Below, in pieces: positions 1-11,699 of a DNA stretch of 64,000 bases (position 1 is its first letter; each line of letters begins with the position of its first letter). Under the pieces are notes generated by a model, which worked only from the letters and a program-made list of their open reading frames with translations, had not been told where the DNA came from and made no database searches. Location: assembly GCF_022539665.2 (NCBI RefSeq), contig NC_081333.1:2976001-3040000 (forward strand), read 5' to 3'. The stretch is from Daphnia carinata (Eukaryota > Arthropoda > Branchiopoda > Diplostraca > Daphniidae). Both the position numbers and the translations under genes were made by a program.

Positions 1-3000
1 AGATCATCGTTTAGATCAGCTCTACCAGCGTAAATTGAACGATTCGATCGCCTCTGTTATCCAAGGCGAAGGTTCCCTTGAAGAAATCGACGAAGACAAG
101 CTACTGCACTCATTATCTGAATTAAAGATTAACGAAATTGAGCCACAAATTCAATCGCTTGTTCATCGGTTAACGTCCACAGCCGACGACGTTTGCCTGC
201 GTTATCTGAATGTTTTTCTTCAGTTAGCTGGTAGACTGCGACTAGAAGGTGTAATGCAACGGATCTCGTGGTCAGTTTTTTCACAAGCCCTTCAGCTTTT
301 TGTTTCCTTCGAGGCCACTCCAATTTTGAAGAAAGGCATCTACGATGTTGCCAGCGTCTGCCCAGAATTTCTCGATGCAATCGACGACTTCACGTCTGTT
401 TTAAACGCTTGCCTCAAATCCAAGTGGGATTACACATCCTTCTGCCTTCTTTTGGTTACTTCATCGAGCCAATTGTGCACTGCATTCGGTCAGTGGTGTC
501 TGGGACACAAAAAACGTTTAAAAGATGTCAACTGGAGGTTGCAAATCGTTCCAGCTTATCTCGCGCATGCTGCAGCCGACGACAAAGTTTTGGACATGAT
601 CCATCGATATATTTCTCCAGTACTGAAACAGCTGTTGGTCAATCGCTCCGATTTCCTTAAAGTATGTGAAGAAATTCCAAAATTAACGGAATTTCTCAGC
701 TTCATAATACCGAAACGTTGGAATGTGGAGGACTGCCATGAATTGGCCACACAACTGTTGGCAAACACCAAAAAAGGTTTCAGTTGTTCGCAGTTTGTTG
801 AAGCCGGTAGGCATGGCACCCATTATGATCTTCATGCCAAACTATGTCTCCATGCAACTGTTCGGCAGTTCAAATCGGAGAACCCAGAACCAAGTGAAGT
901 GCAGCGGCTCACCCAAGAATTCGATTGGCTATCCAAACAGACACAAGCTGATCTCCCTACCTTGGCCAAATGCATTGTTGAAGATGATGTTTGGGATAAA
1001 TTCCTCAAGTATACGCTGCGTATCGGTCTTCGTGCTCTCACTATTAGTGAATCACCTCTACCACCTTTGGCCCTGGGACTCATGACTAACGTTTGGCATT
1101 TACTTTTGGCCGGCCAAGGAGAAGAAGTGGCGACAGCATCACAAAAGGTACTTTATCCAAGGAAAAACAACGCGAACTGACCTTTAACATTTTCTGAATT
1201 TCGAGTGCAGGTCCATGAGATGGTTATCAGCCATTCGGAATTTATGACTGTTATAATGGACGAAAGGGAGACGTATACTGAGCAAAAGAAAGCAGTTTTG
1301 CAACTCTTGACCGTATTGATACAAGTGAATCCAAAAATTTGTCAAGGCAGTCAAATTCCTTTGCTGTTGTCCTCTTATTACGCAACCAGATCGACTTCCG
1401 ATCAACTTATTTTAGGATTGTTGCGGACCTACGAGAAAAATGGCGTTGTACTGTCGCCTTTCAAGTAAGAATTTGAACTGCTAGTTTTCAAATCAGCTAA
1501 TGGGTAATTTATGTTTTTGATTTATTTACAAAGGCCTTATTTATGGGGACCAGCGGCCGCTGCTCATTATTCAATTCAAAGGGGTGTAGCAACTCGGGTT
1601 GCTAAATTGCCAGAAGCTACTGAAGTGCTAGCTTTATTGAATAGCAAAAAGCTACTTCACACCGCCTATAATTTCCCCATCGAACTCAGGCTCAATGGCA
1701 TGGAAATTACTCGAGAAAGTGAAGACTACGATCCGCGTTTCACTCTTTTGTCATTAGTTCACATTCTCTCATCACAGTATGACGTCCAGTGTAGCAGGTT
1801 CTCGCAATCTGGAGCCATATCATTACTTTTCGCTACTCTCAGCAGCCCATGCAGTGATGTATAAGTTTCATTCAAATGTGTGGTTTTATAGCGTTATTGA
1901 AATCCGCCGTTTTGCTTGTAGATGAGATCGATCGGTTGGCTCGGTCTGAGCCGCCTTTATGACCAGCTTCAAAGTGCGACCGCTTGGCCGGAACGTTGCT
2001 TGTGGATTCACCTTATCAATTGCGTCCGTTATGGGTCTGCCGAGTACTTCAGAGAGCGATTCAATGGTGCTCGCCAGTTGCCTCCAAAACTTCCCAATAT
2101 TATTGCCCTGTTTCTTGCTAAAGCTGCGGCCATCATTCGCGATCCATCTCACCCCATGTACCGTGCAATCAACAACTTTCTGCTGGTAAAATCTTTTGGG
2201 GTTATAAATCCATTTTCTTTATATTACTATACCCTATTTTTTATTACTATTATGTATTCTATGATTTGGTATATCCTTTTTTTTTTTTAACTTTTTCTTT
2301 CTTTTTTAAGGTAAAATCTGCCATGGATGTAACGCAGGTTCCCGAATTTTTCGTCATGCTTCACAATACTGAACTTCCCGAACAGAGAGCGATTCAAAGA
2401 AGCTTCCTTTTCAATCTTCTACGCGACGGCATCAAGAGTCGACAAGACTATTTAGTTTGCGCCAGAAGAAGAGTTTTCCGAATCCTTCTGTCTCTGGAGC
2501 CGTCGAAGCTGTTGACCGACAAATCCGAAAAGGTTCGATTACCATTCGCTTTATTTTGAAATGTTAAACTGACTTTATGTTTATTTTTTTTTATTATACA
2601 GCGGCTCATATTGGAAATCGTTCAATCGTCGCTTCAAAACTCGATCATTGCTTACGACTTGATCCAGCACCGTGGCTTAATCATGTGGCTGGACAGCCTG
2701 TTGCTAGCCGATACCCTTGTGGACGAACCTGTTCAGATGGTATCGGTGGTTACGACAATGTGGGACACTCTCTACAGCCACATGCAGAAGAAAAGGACAT
2801 TGAAAGAGAAGGATGACAAGGAAGCGATGACAAAACTTGAAGAGGAAGTAGCGATGATGGAAGCAGAAGACGAAGGTGACAGTAAAACAAATTCCACCTC
2901 GGGCAAACCAACTGGCGATAACAAGACGCAGCCGACCAAAACCAATAGCAGAAAACCGATTTGGGATCAACTTCCAATGCAACACCACGTGATACCCCCC

Positions 3001-3453
3001 TGGATCATGTGTGAACTGATGCAGCTTTTGGTCAGTTTGTGGCATGTAATCTATAAAGCTGAACCAAACCTCGACACTTTCAACAAATATGTTCGAGTTC
3101 TCTGCGCTGCCGCTTCGCATATTCACGAATCCAGAAAACTGATTCACGCAGCCCAGGACAAGGATATGAAGGCCGTCCGGTTTGTTACACCTCCTGGTAT
3201 GTTGACCGTCAAACTGATGCGCCAGCTTGTTGAAGTATCGTCCCGTTTCGTAAGCAAACTTCCCGATCTTAAGGATCATTTGGCAATTGTTGAAAGTTCA
3301 AAAGCACAATCATCAGTCGATCCTATAGAATTAACGCGTAGTTGGGAAAGAAGACACAGCTACATGCGAGAACTTATGAACCATGAAGAACCAAATACTT
3401 TAACCAGATATGATGTTCATATGTTACTTTCCTTAGCTGAATGTGGAATTTGA
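1..3453 (+). CDS. URB1: URB1/NPA1, C-terminal part (5' end outside window)
   Basis: Nucleolar pre-ribosomal-associated protein 1 (Urb1/Npa1), a large helical-repeat scaffold needed for early 60S ribosome assembly in the nucleolus. Exons read: <1-1147, 1211-1464, 1534-1858, 1922-2185, 2311-2532, 2602-3453; all junctions are GT-AG and keep frame, and the introns are 63-125 bp. The reading frame is open to the first base of the window, so the start lies upstream. Recognition rests on the C-terminal region around YRAINNFLL (near 2160) followed by a segment rich in VPEFF, RDGIKSRQDY and IMWLDSLL, which is the conserved Urb1 C-terminal domain. The last exon holds an acidic/lysine coiled segment (about 2785-2885). 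The stop is followed within 140 bp by the 3' end of the convergent OSCP gene. Family assignment is by remembered motifs, not by a search. Confidence 0.85.
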
Positions 3454-3588
3454 TTTTTAAAATGACTTTTTTTTTGCATACAACGAGAAACCCGTCATAC
3501 GGAATTTATTTTTATAATCCACTACAGCATAATTTTGCCATTTGATGTACATAATTTCTCCCACTATCACACAACCAATTAGAAACTT

Positions 3589-4633
3589 TTAGACGGGTTG
3601 CTTAAGAAGAGTGGTAAAACGGTCGATTTTGGAGGACAAACTCATGTCGATGTAACGATCTCCAATGGAAACTACAAGTCCACCAACGATGGAAGGATCT
3701 ATCTTGGTTGAAACGTTGAGAGTCTGTCCTTTTTGAAGGAAACCAGACAGCGCGGCAGTGACTTCCTTCAACGTGGCAGCATCCAAAGCCTGGAAAACGA
3801 GAAACACTAATCAATATATTCATAACAACTTCATGGATTAGATATACCTTGGCTGAGGTGATCTCACAAGTAACTTCACCCCTGAAGGCAGCCATCATGG
3901 TAAGAAAATGGTTAGTCACAACATCTAGCTTGGAAAGCCTTCCATTTTCAGCAAGAAGTTCTAGAATTTTAAAACCCCTAATTAATATTGAATGTGAAGG
4001 ATTGAGACCAAAACTACAAGCTTACGGAGAAAGTTTCCAGTTATGGAACTCATGTTCAACTTCTTGGCAACTGAACCAATAGCATCTTTCTTCAATGACC
4101 GCTTCAAGGTAGGATTGGAAATGAATTCCCCCAAGCGGGTATCTTTCGAAATGGTAGCTTGGAAGTCTTTCAACTCTTTTTCTACTTTATCCAAAGATTT
4201 TTGTTTGGAGGCAGCAGAGTAAAGAGCTGAAGCATAGCGACCATATAACCCAAAAACTTGGACTGGAGCCTAAAGAAACCTTGTAATTAGGTTACAACGT
4301 ACTTTTCATTGTATTCAAATGGTTTACCTTCACCAACTGGAGAGCTGATGAACTGGTGCTGAAGCTGCGAGCCTGAGAATATCAAAAGAGTTATTATTTT
4401 CTCTAATTAATTGCAATATATAACTATCTTCGAAAACAACCGGCTGTGGTCGCTAGCAATCAGCCGCTTTCACAAGCAAAACGGAATTCTATGTTAATAA
4501 ACTTAACTATTCGTTAAACGACGGATCCTTTCGCTACAATGCAAAAACAGTATTCTTACTATTGTAACCTCCCTATTTTGGTAATTAAAATGATTTTACT
4601 TACGAGCACTCCGAATTTCGTTGAGGCAGCCAT
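3589..4633 (-). CDS. ATP5PO: ATP synthase subunit O, mitochondrial (OSCP)
   Basis: Oligomycin-sensitivity-conferring protein, the peripheral-stalk subunit joining F1 to Fo in the inner mitochondrial membrane. Five coding exons on the minus strand: 4604-4633, 4328-4372, 4026-4269, 3848-3960, 3589-3789, giving 210 codons plus stop, the usual family length. The N terminus (MAASTKFGVL, then a Ser/Arg-rich stretch) looks like a mitochondrial presequence. The mature part shows GLYGRYASALYSAAS, LLAENGRL and, at the C terminus, DPSIVGGLVVSIGDRYIDMS, all OSCP signatures. It is head-to-head with AP2S1: the two start codons are about 180 bp apart. Splice phases are consistent throughout, and I see no breaks. 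Confidence 0.97.
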
Positions 4634-4815
4634 TTTAGTGGGTTCCAAAGTCAGTGTTGCCAGGTCGAGAAGGCACGATCTTGATGAAGAATTCACGATT
4701 CACGCCGTTAGGTGGCTTTTTGTCGGTGTTCCCAGCTGTGGTGGGTGTTTCATTTGACGGCATTTTTCCCGATATTCTTTTGTCGCATTCTTTCAAATTA
4801 CAAAGACTTAGCGAC
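4634..4815. promoter_or_regulatory. bidirectional promoter between OSCP and AP2S1
   Basis: This 182-bp interval separates the start codons of two divergently transcribed housekeeping genes, so it must hold both core promoters and both 5' UTRs. No TATA box is evident. A CAGTGTTGCCAGG stretch lies at about 4652-4664. The role is inferred from position. Confidence 0.6.
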
Positions 4816-5441
4816 ATGGTACGTGTTTTACATAAAACTAAGCACATTACAAATTACAAAAAGTTTAATTGTTATTTAACTTCAATCCAAGATTCGTTTT
4901 ATTTTGATCCAAAATCGTGCCGGCAAGACGAGGTTGGCAAAATGGTACATGAACTTTGATGACGATGAGAAACAAAAACTGATTGAAGAAGTGCACGCCG
5001 TTGTTACAGTCAGAGATGCAAAACACACAAATTTTGTTGAGGTAAATTTTATTACTTGACTGGTCCATGCATATATTAATACTTTGATCTCTGTTTCTAG
5101 TTTCGCAACTTCAAAATCATCTATCGGAGGTATGCTGGCCTTTATTTCTGCATCTGTGTAGATATCAATGACAACAACCTATGCTACTTAGAAGCCATTC
5201 ACAATTTTGTTGAAGTATTGAATGAATATTTCCACAATGTCTGTGAATTAGATCTGGTGTTCAATTTTTACAAGGTATAGCTATAATGGTTCCTGGAAAA
5301 TGTCAACCTAAATGATGAATTCTGCTATTTGCTCTATAGGTCTACAGTGTGGTTGATGAAATGTTTCTAGCTGGAGAAATCCGAGAAACCAGTCAAACCA
5401 AAGTTTTGAAGCAGCTTTTGATGCTCAGTTCTCTGGAGTGA
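4816..5441 (+). CDS. AP2S1: AP-2 complex subunit sigma
   Basis: Small (sigma-2) chain of the clathrin adaptor AP-2, which binds dileucine cargo signals at the plasma membrane during endocytosis. Exons: 4816-4818 (only the ATG), 4892-5041, 5101-5274, 5340-5441; 142 aa, exactly the usual length. The sequence follows animal sigma-2 almost residue for residue: [74 protein letters not shown] and a LLMLSSLE end. The first coding exon consists of the initiator codon alone, immediately followed by GTACGT. Confidence 0.98.
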
Positions 5442-6585
5442 ATCACAAACATTCTCATTTAAAATATTCCTTTAAACCCATCTGAATCGTTAGGTTGATG
5501 TCTCGATGATCGTTCGTCTCTGTATTTTTGTTTGTTTTGCTACCCTGTACAAGATGTTAAACTCAGTTCACCCATGTTATTTTAATTATTTTCTGAAAGT
5601 TTTGGTTTTTAGTGGCCATATCCTATGAAGATTAAACTAGGGGTATTCCGTGTTCAAGTTTACCGTTCACCCGGTAAATTATCATGGTTTGTGTAACTCA
5701 TCTGGAAATACTACATCCGAAGCCCAATGAAAATGGAGCAATTTTGCCGTTAACTCATCTGAGAGATAACATTTTCTCATTCGTAACTTTTATTTATTTT
5801 ACCGGTCTGATCAATGCCGTGTTTTGCTCTTGCACAATTGGTATCAACCCAATTTTATTTTCCTGTCCTTCCCCTTCCCTTTTTTTTTCTCCTGATTTCT
5901 TTATATACATTCCTGCAGTCTATTGTCGATCTGTTATTTTCGGTCAACCGCGTTGAAGAAAGAGAGCGTCTATTTTACATCAACAGATGGAGTAGTATGG
6001 TATAGAATGATCTGCTAGAACTAAGTTATATGTTATGTCACGTTTTATGTTTTCTTTTAGGATGAACAATACGAGAAGTGGACGATATGGGAATAGGCAA
6101 TTAGCCAACAGGTCATCTACAGACGATGTGTGAAATCGATGGCCTCATTACAATCGGCTGAAACTAGTTGACATTCCCACAATCCAAGTATCAGCAAGTC
6201 AACGTACGAGTTAAATTTTGTCTAGGACGTCAGGTGGTCGCAATTGTTTTCTTAGTTCTTTCCGCTTTCCAGTTACCGCGTGGGGCGGGGTTTCAACATT
6301 CGCCTGGGGTAGAGCCGGTTTACCTGGAGCAACCTTCAACAAAACCAAACTGCGTAGATCGTGGGCCCCGATTTTAATACTGGCAGTCGTCTAAATATCT
6401 CGCGACTCGAGTTCGATCCGGGGACCTGGTTAACACGGTCTCATCCTTGCAGTATTTCGTCTGTGTTTTCTTAAAAAGGGAAGATAACAGCATCACAGTG
6501 GTCCAACCTTGGTGAAGAGTGACGACTGCAATCAATTTTTCTTTTAAAAGGAAGAAGGAAGCCACCGTGTTGTACAATTGTTATA
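5442..6585. other. intergenic / AP2S1 3' UTR, no supported gene
   Basis: The start of this stretch is presumably the AP2S1 3' UTR. The rest has pyrimidine runs (about 5868-5890) and open frames of 60-90 codons that read as low-complexity or hydrophobic noise. A GTTCGATCC string near 6411-6419 resembles a Pol III B-box but does not fold as a tRNA. The end should contain the promoter of the next gene. Confidence 0.5.
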
Positions 6586-8436
6586 ATGGCTACCAAGCTG
6601 AAGGCAATCATTCCTCCAGTAACGATTTCGCAACGTCCGCCCTTCACTAGTCGCGACGATGGCCAACAGTTAATCCGGAAATCTGTTCGCACAGCAGCTT
6701 CTAGCCGGCCTAAATTTTCCATTCGTTCAAAAAAATCGACATCAAAACATTCTAAAAAAGTTAAAAAATCTGATAAAACTCAGCGTTCAACATCTACACG
6801 GCAACCACCAGATTGGGATGCATTTGAACAATCAGAACCGCCTAGTGAAAACGCGAAAAAATCGAAAACCAAAAGTAGAAAGAAGAGGATATCATTGAAG
6901 GTACGTCAGATTCGTTTATAAAACGCCTTTGATTCAATCGAGTCGGAACTAGTCGGAACAAAAAATTCAGTGATCGCTGAACTACGCTGCCCGAAGGACA
7001 TTGGAAAGTGATCCGAAAGCGTGTGGACTGTGGATCGAGTAGCAGTTGCCCTTCAAAACATAGGGCGCCCTTAAGCTATTCTTTGCCCTTTCTTTTTTCT
7101 TTTTCTTTTTTTTTTCTTCCCTCTTTTACGACTAAAAAAATCCAGCGTTGTGCACGCACACGAGTTGAACAACAAGTACGTTTGTCGTTCACACTCGAGT
7201 CACATTGAGAAAGCAAGCAATCTCTGGGACGCAAAGTTTTCTTGCAGAGCCAGCAACAAACTTGAGCTTTATTCAACATCCGACTTCTTTTCAGTCGAGT
7301 CTTTTTACTCGCTCCTGTTCTGAACTTCGTTAAAAACAATGCATTCCCATAAGGTAACAGACAACACGAAACGTACTACACGTCAAAAGTTAACTTCGTG
7401 ACCGTTGTTAAATTGCCGTTGCAAATTTTGACGTGACATGTTTTTAAACTCTTGGCAGTCACAACCGGTATGTGTGTGTTTGTTTAGAAGAGGTAGCCAT
7501 TTTCTGGTGTGATAGTGTCACGTACGTCGAGCTTTGGGTCTGCTGTATGGCTTCAGTAGTGTGGCCTACTTTCGTTCTGTGTGTGAAAGCAACACAGCGA
7601 TAGAAAATAGCTGCAGCAAAGTTTAATTGTTAATTGTTCGTTTTTATTTTGGGTGATTTTTTTAGATTGTGAGAAAGGCCGGCAAACGTATCGAATGGTT
7701 GCTAAAAAAAGGTGCCAATTACTTTGGAATAGCCATCATAAAAATCTTCAATCAGCCTGGATTATACACTGAAGAGTCACGTACGTGCGTCTGCTAATTC
7801 AATGCTAATGGTATGCAATTATTCAACAAAGCGTTGTACAGAATTGCTAATACCTTCCTAAATTTTCTCTAAACCCATTGCACCATGATCAAATTCTGTC
7901 AGGATTTGATCCCTGTCAGTTTGGTTGTCAAAAAATGCTGTTAATTATGCCTTACCTTTGAATCGCCTTGTGAATTGTACGCTTCGTGTTTTTTTAAATG
8001 TCTTCCCTATTTCCATGGAAAACCACACACACAAATGACGACATTCTTTTTACCTTCGCTTGATTCGTGCTTTTGTCGAACGAGGATTCCATTTTTAATG
8101 CCATTTGGTTCCTCGATGAAAATTCTTTATCGTGTAAATGTATATTTTGGAAACTATCAAAATGATTTTATCTGTGTCGTCGAGAGTAAGGAAAAGGGAA
8201 CAAATTTTAATACAATTCAATAAAACAAACTTCTTTCTTGTCCAACGTTTCTTACAGTGGAATCATTTAAAAAGAATTTTGGTAGATATGGAATTAACAT
8301 GTACAGCATCGAAAAAGGTTACAATGACAAAATCACATGTTTGATAGCCCTTTTTTTGTTTAAAAGGTCGGGTGTAGATCTGCATCGTCCCCAGCCCAAG
8401 TTGGGAGTGATCCTGACATTTCCTGAGTCATCGTAA
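6586..8436 (+). CDS. uncharacterised basic protein, three exons (orphan gene A)
   Basis: I do not recognise this protein. Three exons read in one frame: 6586-6900, 7666-7780, 8258-8436, giving 202 aa. Donors are GTACGT in both introns, and the second intron's acceptor is TTTCTTACAG. The ATG has a good context (ATAATGGCT). The first 105 residues are Ser/Lys/Arg-rich with a strongly basic end (KSKTKSRKKRISLK). The middle exon encodes an amphipathic stretch (KAGKRIEWLLKKGANYFG) and the last exon a segment including ESFKKNFGRYGINMYSIEKG. There is no signal peptide or clear membrane segment. The last exon could be an intron-containing region read through, so its C terminus is the weakest part. Gene B at 11.1 kb shares a similar motif at an equivalent exon start and may be a diverged paralogue. 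Confidence 0.5.
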
Positions 8437-11079
8437 AAGGCACACCCTTGGTAGGGTATAGGCAATTATTCTTTTCGTGGAAGAAACCATTATTTCCGTT
8501 CAGAACCATGTTGACTGTAACCATCCTGATTGTGTCAATCGTTTTACAAGGTTTTTTACTTCGCAATTTTGTTTTCTGGCGGGCATGCTGCTGGTAGATG
8601 CGCTATCTAGTGACCGTGAAGATAAACTATGGCTGGTGGCCAAACTTAATTTTCGTGCTTCTCAAAAACGTTTGAGTTTGACGTATTATGCAATAAGACA
8701 ACGACATTGAACTTTTTTAGGAAAATTACACTCATGGTAAATATCCTGCTAAACCTTGACAAGTTCGTATTACATGCCATTTGGCAATGTCGCTTGGCAT
8801 GTTCGATTTCACCCTTTGATGTTCGTGAGCTGTAACTGTAAGTCGGTATCAACACCGACCACCAAATTAGTGCGGATCACGCGTTTACCCGTCGTATCCT
8901 GTTTACCTCGCACCTACGAGATAAATTTAGATGCATTTACACAGATACCAAAATATCATGATCAGCTTATAGCCTGTAATGCAGACCTGGCAGTCCTTGA
9001 AAATTGGCAGAACGTCTTTCGTGCCAATAAATTTAGACAATTCGAACTTTTCCGGAACTTTCTGCCTTTTATTTACTCCTCAGACGAAGATATGTGATCT
9101 TTTCCTATGGGCTTTAGTTCTCATCCAACTTATTCCTCATATGCTACGTCATTTTTTTTTTGTCAGGTAATCCATGCGTCCTGAAAGGAATGGCAGACGA
9201 TATTCAATTTTGTCAGCCTTCTGCATAACGCGTTTTGGTCGTTTTCCTTGCTGCCAAATGGGAAATTTGAATCTACGATGGTTGTATGAGTCGCACAGGT
9301 ATGGTAAATTTTTATGCAAAATGTGGCAACTTTTGAACGACTGCCACCATTTCTGTTTCAAGGGTTAGGGTAAGGAATTACGTAAACAGACGACAGCCAT
9401 CAAAGCCCATTTTTCTTTCGAGAATGTCACAAATCGTACAGACTTCTGAGTTGCAACAAGTTTTCTGTCCTTAATTCAACATGTTGGCGGACACCAGGTG
9501 TATTAGCAGTTGGCACCCGGACTCTCAAGCTGCGTAACAGTGTACGTGGCTATGTAGTATGTATCTAATGCATATCGTCACGTGCGTGAATCACTATTTC
9601 GACATTCTTACGCGTCATACTCTAAATGCAATGCATTCGACACAGCTGCAGTAGGAGTACCAGACCTGGCTTTTCAATTCAATGCCGTGACTAAGAAGAA
9701 AGCTAAATGCATACTGAAAAGAATAACTGTAAGTTAGTTAACACTCTATACATAGACAAACAATCTATTTTGTGGCCATGGGCTTTTCAAGACCCGCCAC
9801 ACAAAAAGTGGTGAATCTTTTGTTAATCAACATGCCGATGGATTCTCTCGTGGTTTTGACATTTAAGAGGTATAATCTTACATTAAATAAGTTTTTTGGT
9901 CTTTATGGTGATATATATCAATTGATAATAGTAGGTTACAGGTTTTGAATGTGGCCAAGTTCATTACCAATTGCTAAGCAATTATTTTGCTGCAACAGTA
10001 AAATGACAGATATATTATGGACTTTTGACACCTTTGGGAAACCCGGAATCTTAGTGGATTTTTCACTGCTTTCTATTGTCCTATCGAGATTCAGTTGTTA
10101 CGGAGCATACGGTCATCGTTTTAGTCACAAAAAGAAAGGTAAGGATAAGACTTTCATTTCAACCTTAAGCTCTCATGGTCCTCGAATAGTCTGAAGAAAA
10201 GACGCGTAGCTACTTCCTGACCGCACTTCAGAAACTCCACATTAGTTGAAAGCTTGTTTTCAAGAAAAAGCTTATTAAAGGAGCTGGTAACGTGAATTTC
10301 CTAAGCAGCAAACAAAGTAATTTTGATTCGAGGTCAATTCTTCAGATCGTTTAAAAGCTATCACTATTTGCTGTCAGAAAAGAGCTTCTTGTTTTTGTTC
10401 TTTTCCTCTTAAAACACCATCTAGCGGTCCCAATAAAAAACGCCTTCTTCTAGTCCGTAAAGCGCCAAATTTTGTTTTCTTCCGTTTAGCCTTTTCGTAA
10501 CGAACTAAATCCTTGTGGTTTGTGTATTAGATACGGATGTCCCAGCATGATTGAAACTTACAAATTTATAAGATACAGAAAGAGACAAAAATGATAAGGA
10601 AGTGATACGAGCTGTCTCTGGGGATTACTCGTCTCCATGTCAGTAGTTGTGATTTAGGTACAAAGTTCAAACTTTTTCTATTCTAAAAACAATCCCCTTC
10701 CCTTTTGAATCGTCGGACTACGTGCGGTAGCATAACAATACCGATGGGAACCGCCCTTTTAGGGGTTAGTAAACACAGTGGTCGTAGATGACCACTCTGT
10801 CTTATGTGTTTCCAAGGCCTACTTGTGTTATCTGGGGGTTGTAATCAGTCATTCGACCTCCTGCGACCTTGCACCAACCTAATTCGTTTCTCCCCCTCTT
10901 TCAACAGTTTTATGGGGAAAAAAAAGTAAAAGCAAATAGTATGCGCCCTCTGTCCAGCTTGGTGTAGTAGCCAGTGTTGGTATATAGACGCAGTTACTTG
11001 CACTTTTCTCCATAAAACATTCGGAATTGACGACGTGAATTCCTCTGTGTTGCTCAAAAGTCATATAATTTGTGATATA
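8437..11079. other. 2.6-kb region with weak candidate exons only
   Basis: No gene can be assembled here with confidence. An open frame of about 78 codons runs 8477-8710 and one of 113 codons runs 8756-9097 in the same frame class. A possible exon at 10003-10138 starts with ATG and ends at a strong donor (AAAG then GTAAGG). No partner exons with matching phase were found. The sequence lacks the dense homopolymer runs seen further downstream. Confidence 0.4.
8756..9097 (+). CDS. candidate coding fragment, unrecognised
   Basis: This is a 113-codon open frame. From the conserved-looking Cys cluster (FVSCNCKS) onward it reads like real protein, with a charged helical stretch (VLENWQNVFRANKFRQFELF) and an acidic end (SSDEDM). 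The frame opens after a stop at 8750-8752, begins with TTG, and has no convincing upstream acceptor or ATG, so it may be chance or an exon of a neighbouring orphan gene. No function can be suggested. Confidence 0.2.
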   Translation: MTSSYYMPFGNVAWHVRFHPLMFVSCNCKSVSTPTTKLVRITRLPVVSCLPRTYEINLDAFTQIPKYHDQLIACNADLAVLENWQNVFRANKFRQFELFRNFLPFIYSSDEDM

Positions 11080-11699
11080 ATGGATATTTTCGGTAGTGCG
11101 TTGATAAGTCCAACTGTTTCCTGGGCTGTCAATCGTAACATCTCAACAAAGAGTCTCAAACGAAATCACGAACAAGACGACGAGGATAATGGTGAACCTG
11201 ATCAACAGGAACGATTGGGTAAATACCCGAATTATCGAACCGGTGGTAAGAAATGAAAAATTGTATTAGTTTTTTTTTGTTTGGTTTTTACATCTCTTCT
11301 TCATTTTAAGTTTTAGCGGAAAACCTGTTTAGGAAAAGTTCTTCGTTCCGAGGTAAATTTAAAGAATTATTTCGCCGGGCCGGTGGTTCTTCAGAAGAGT
11401 CTCAGTCGCTGCTCATTACTAGCAGATCGAAAAACACACCAGTCATCCCACGTGATGTAACTAGCGTAATCAGTTGTCTCCAATCAAGCGACGTTGTTAA
11501 TCCTGATATCTGTTGAATTTTCTAGAAAATCAAGATTGCCGGAAAGCGATTACGGAAAGCTCTTCACCAGTCAATCAAATATATGGCCATTGGGATGGAG
11601 AACATGGGCACGATGGTTTACATTTCAACTAATGTACCCAGTTCCGTGTACTATTGTCGCAATAATACCAGTTATGACCAAACTATGCCTTACTATTAA
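11080..11699 (+). CDS. uncharacterised basic protein, three exons (orphan gene B)
   Basis: I do not recognise this protein. Exons 11080-11245, 11311-11465 and 11526-11699 join in frame to 164 aa; the introns are 65 and 60 bp. The first donor is GTGGTAAGA (strong). The second donor could also be at 11457, which would drop three codons without changing frame. The N terminus (MDIFGSALISPTVSWAVNR) is followed by an acidic linker (EQDDEDNGEPDQQE), a basic Ser/Arg section (FRKSSSFRGKFKELFRR) and a third exon beginning KIKIAGKRLRKAL, then a Tyr/Asn-rich C terminus. The third exon is also open in another frame with a hydrophobic stretch, so frame choice rests on splice phase. The KxxxAGKR start of that exon resembles the second exon of gene A. 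Confidence 0.4.

Noticed and set aside
4650-4665. GTTGCC-type motif seen near several start codons (also about 39606, 46617, 63836)
   Set aside because: A six-base core is expected dozens of times in 64 kb, so recurrence near promoters is not significant by eye.
5684-6005. Open frames downstream of AP2S1
   Set aside because: Hydrophobic low-complexity translation of a T-rich 3' UTR, with no start context or splice sites.
6390-6430. tRNA-like string with GTTCGATCC
   Set aside because: The B-box-like bases are present, but the flanking bases do not form a T-stem and no D or anticodon arm could be drawn.
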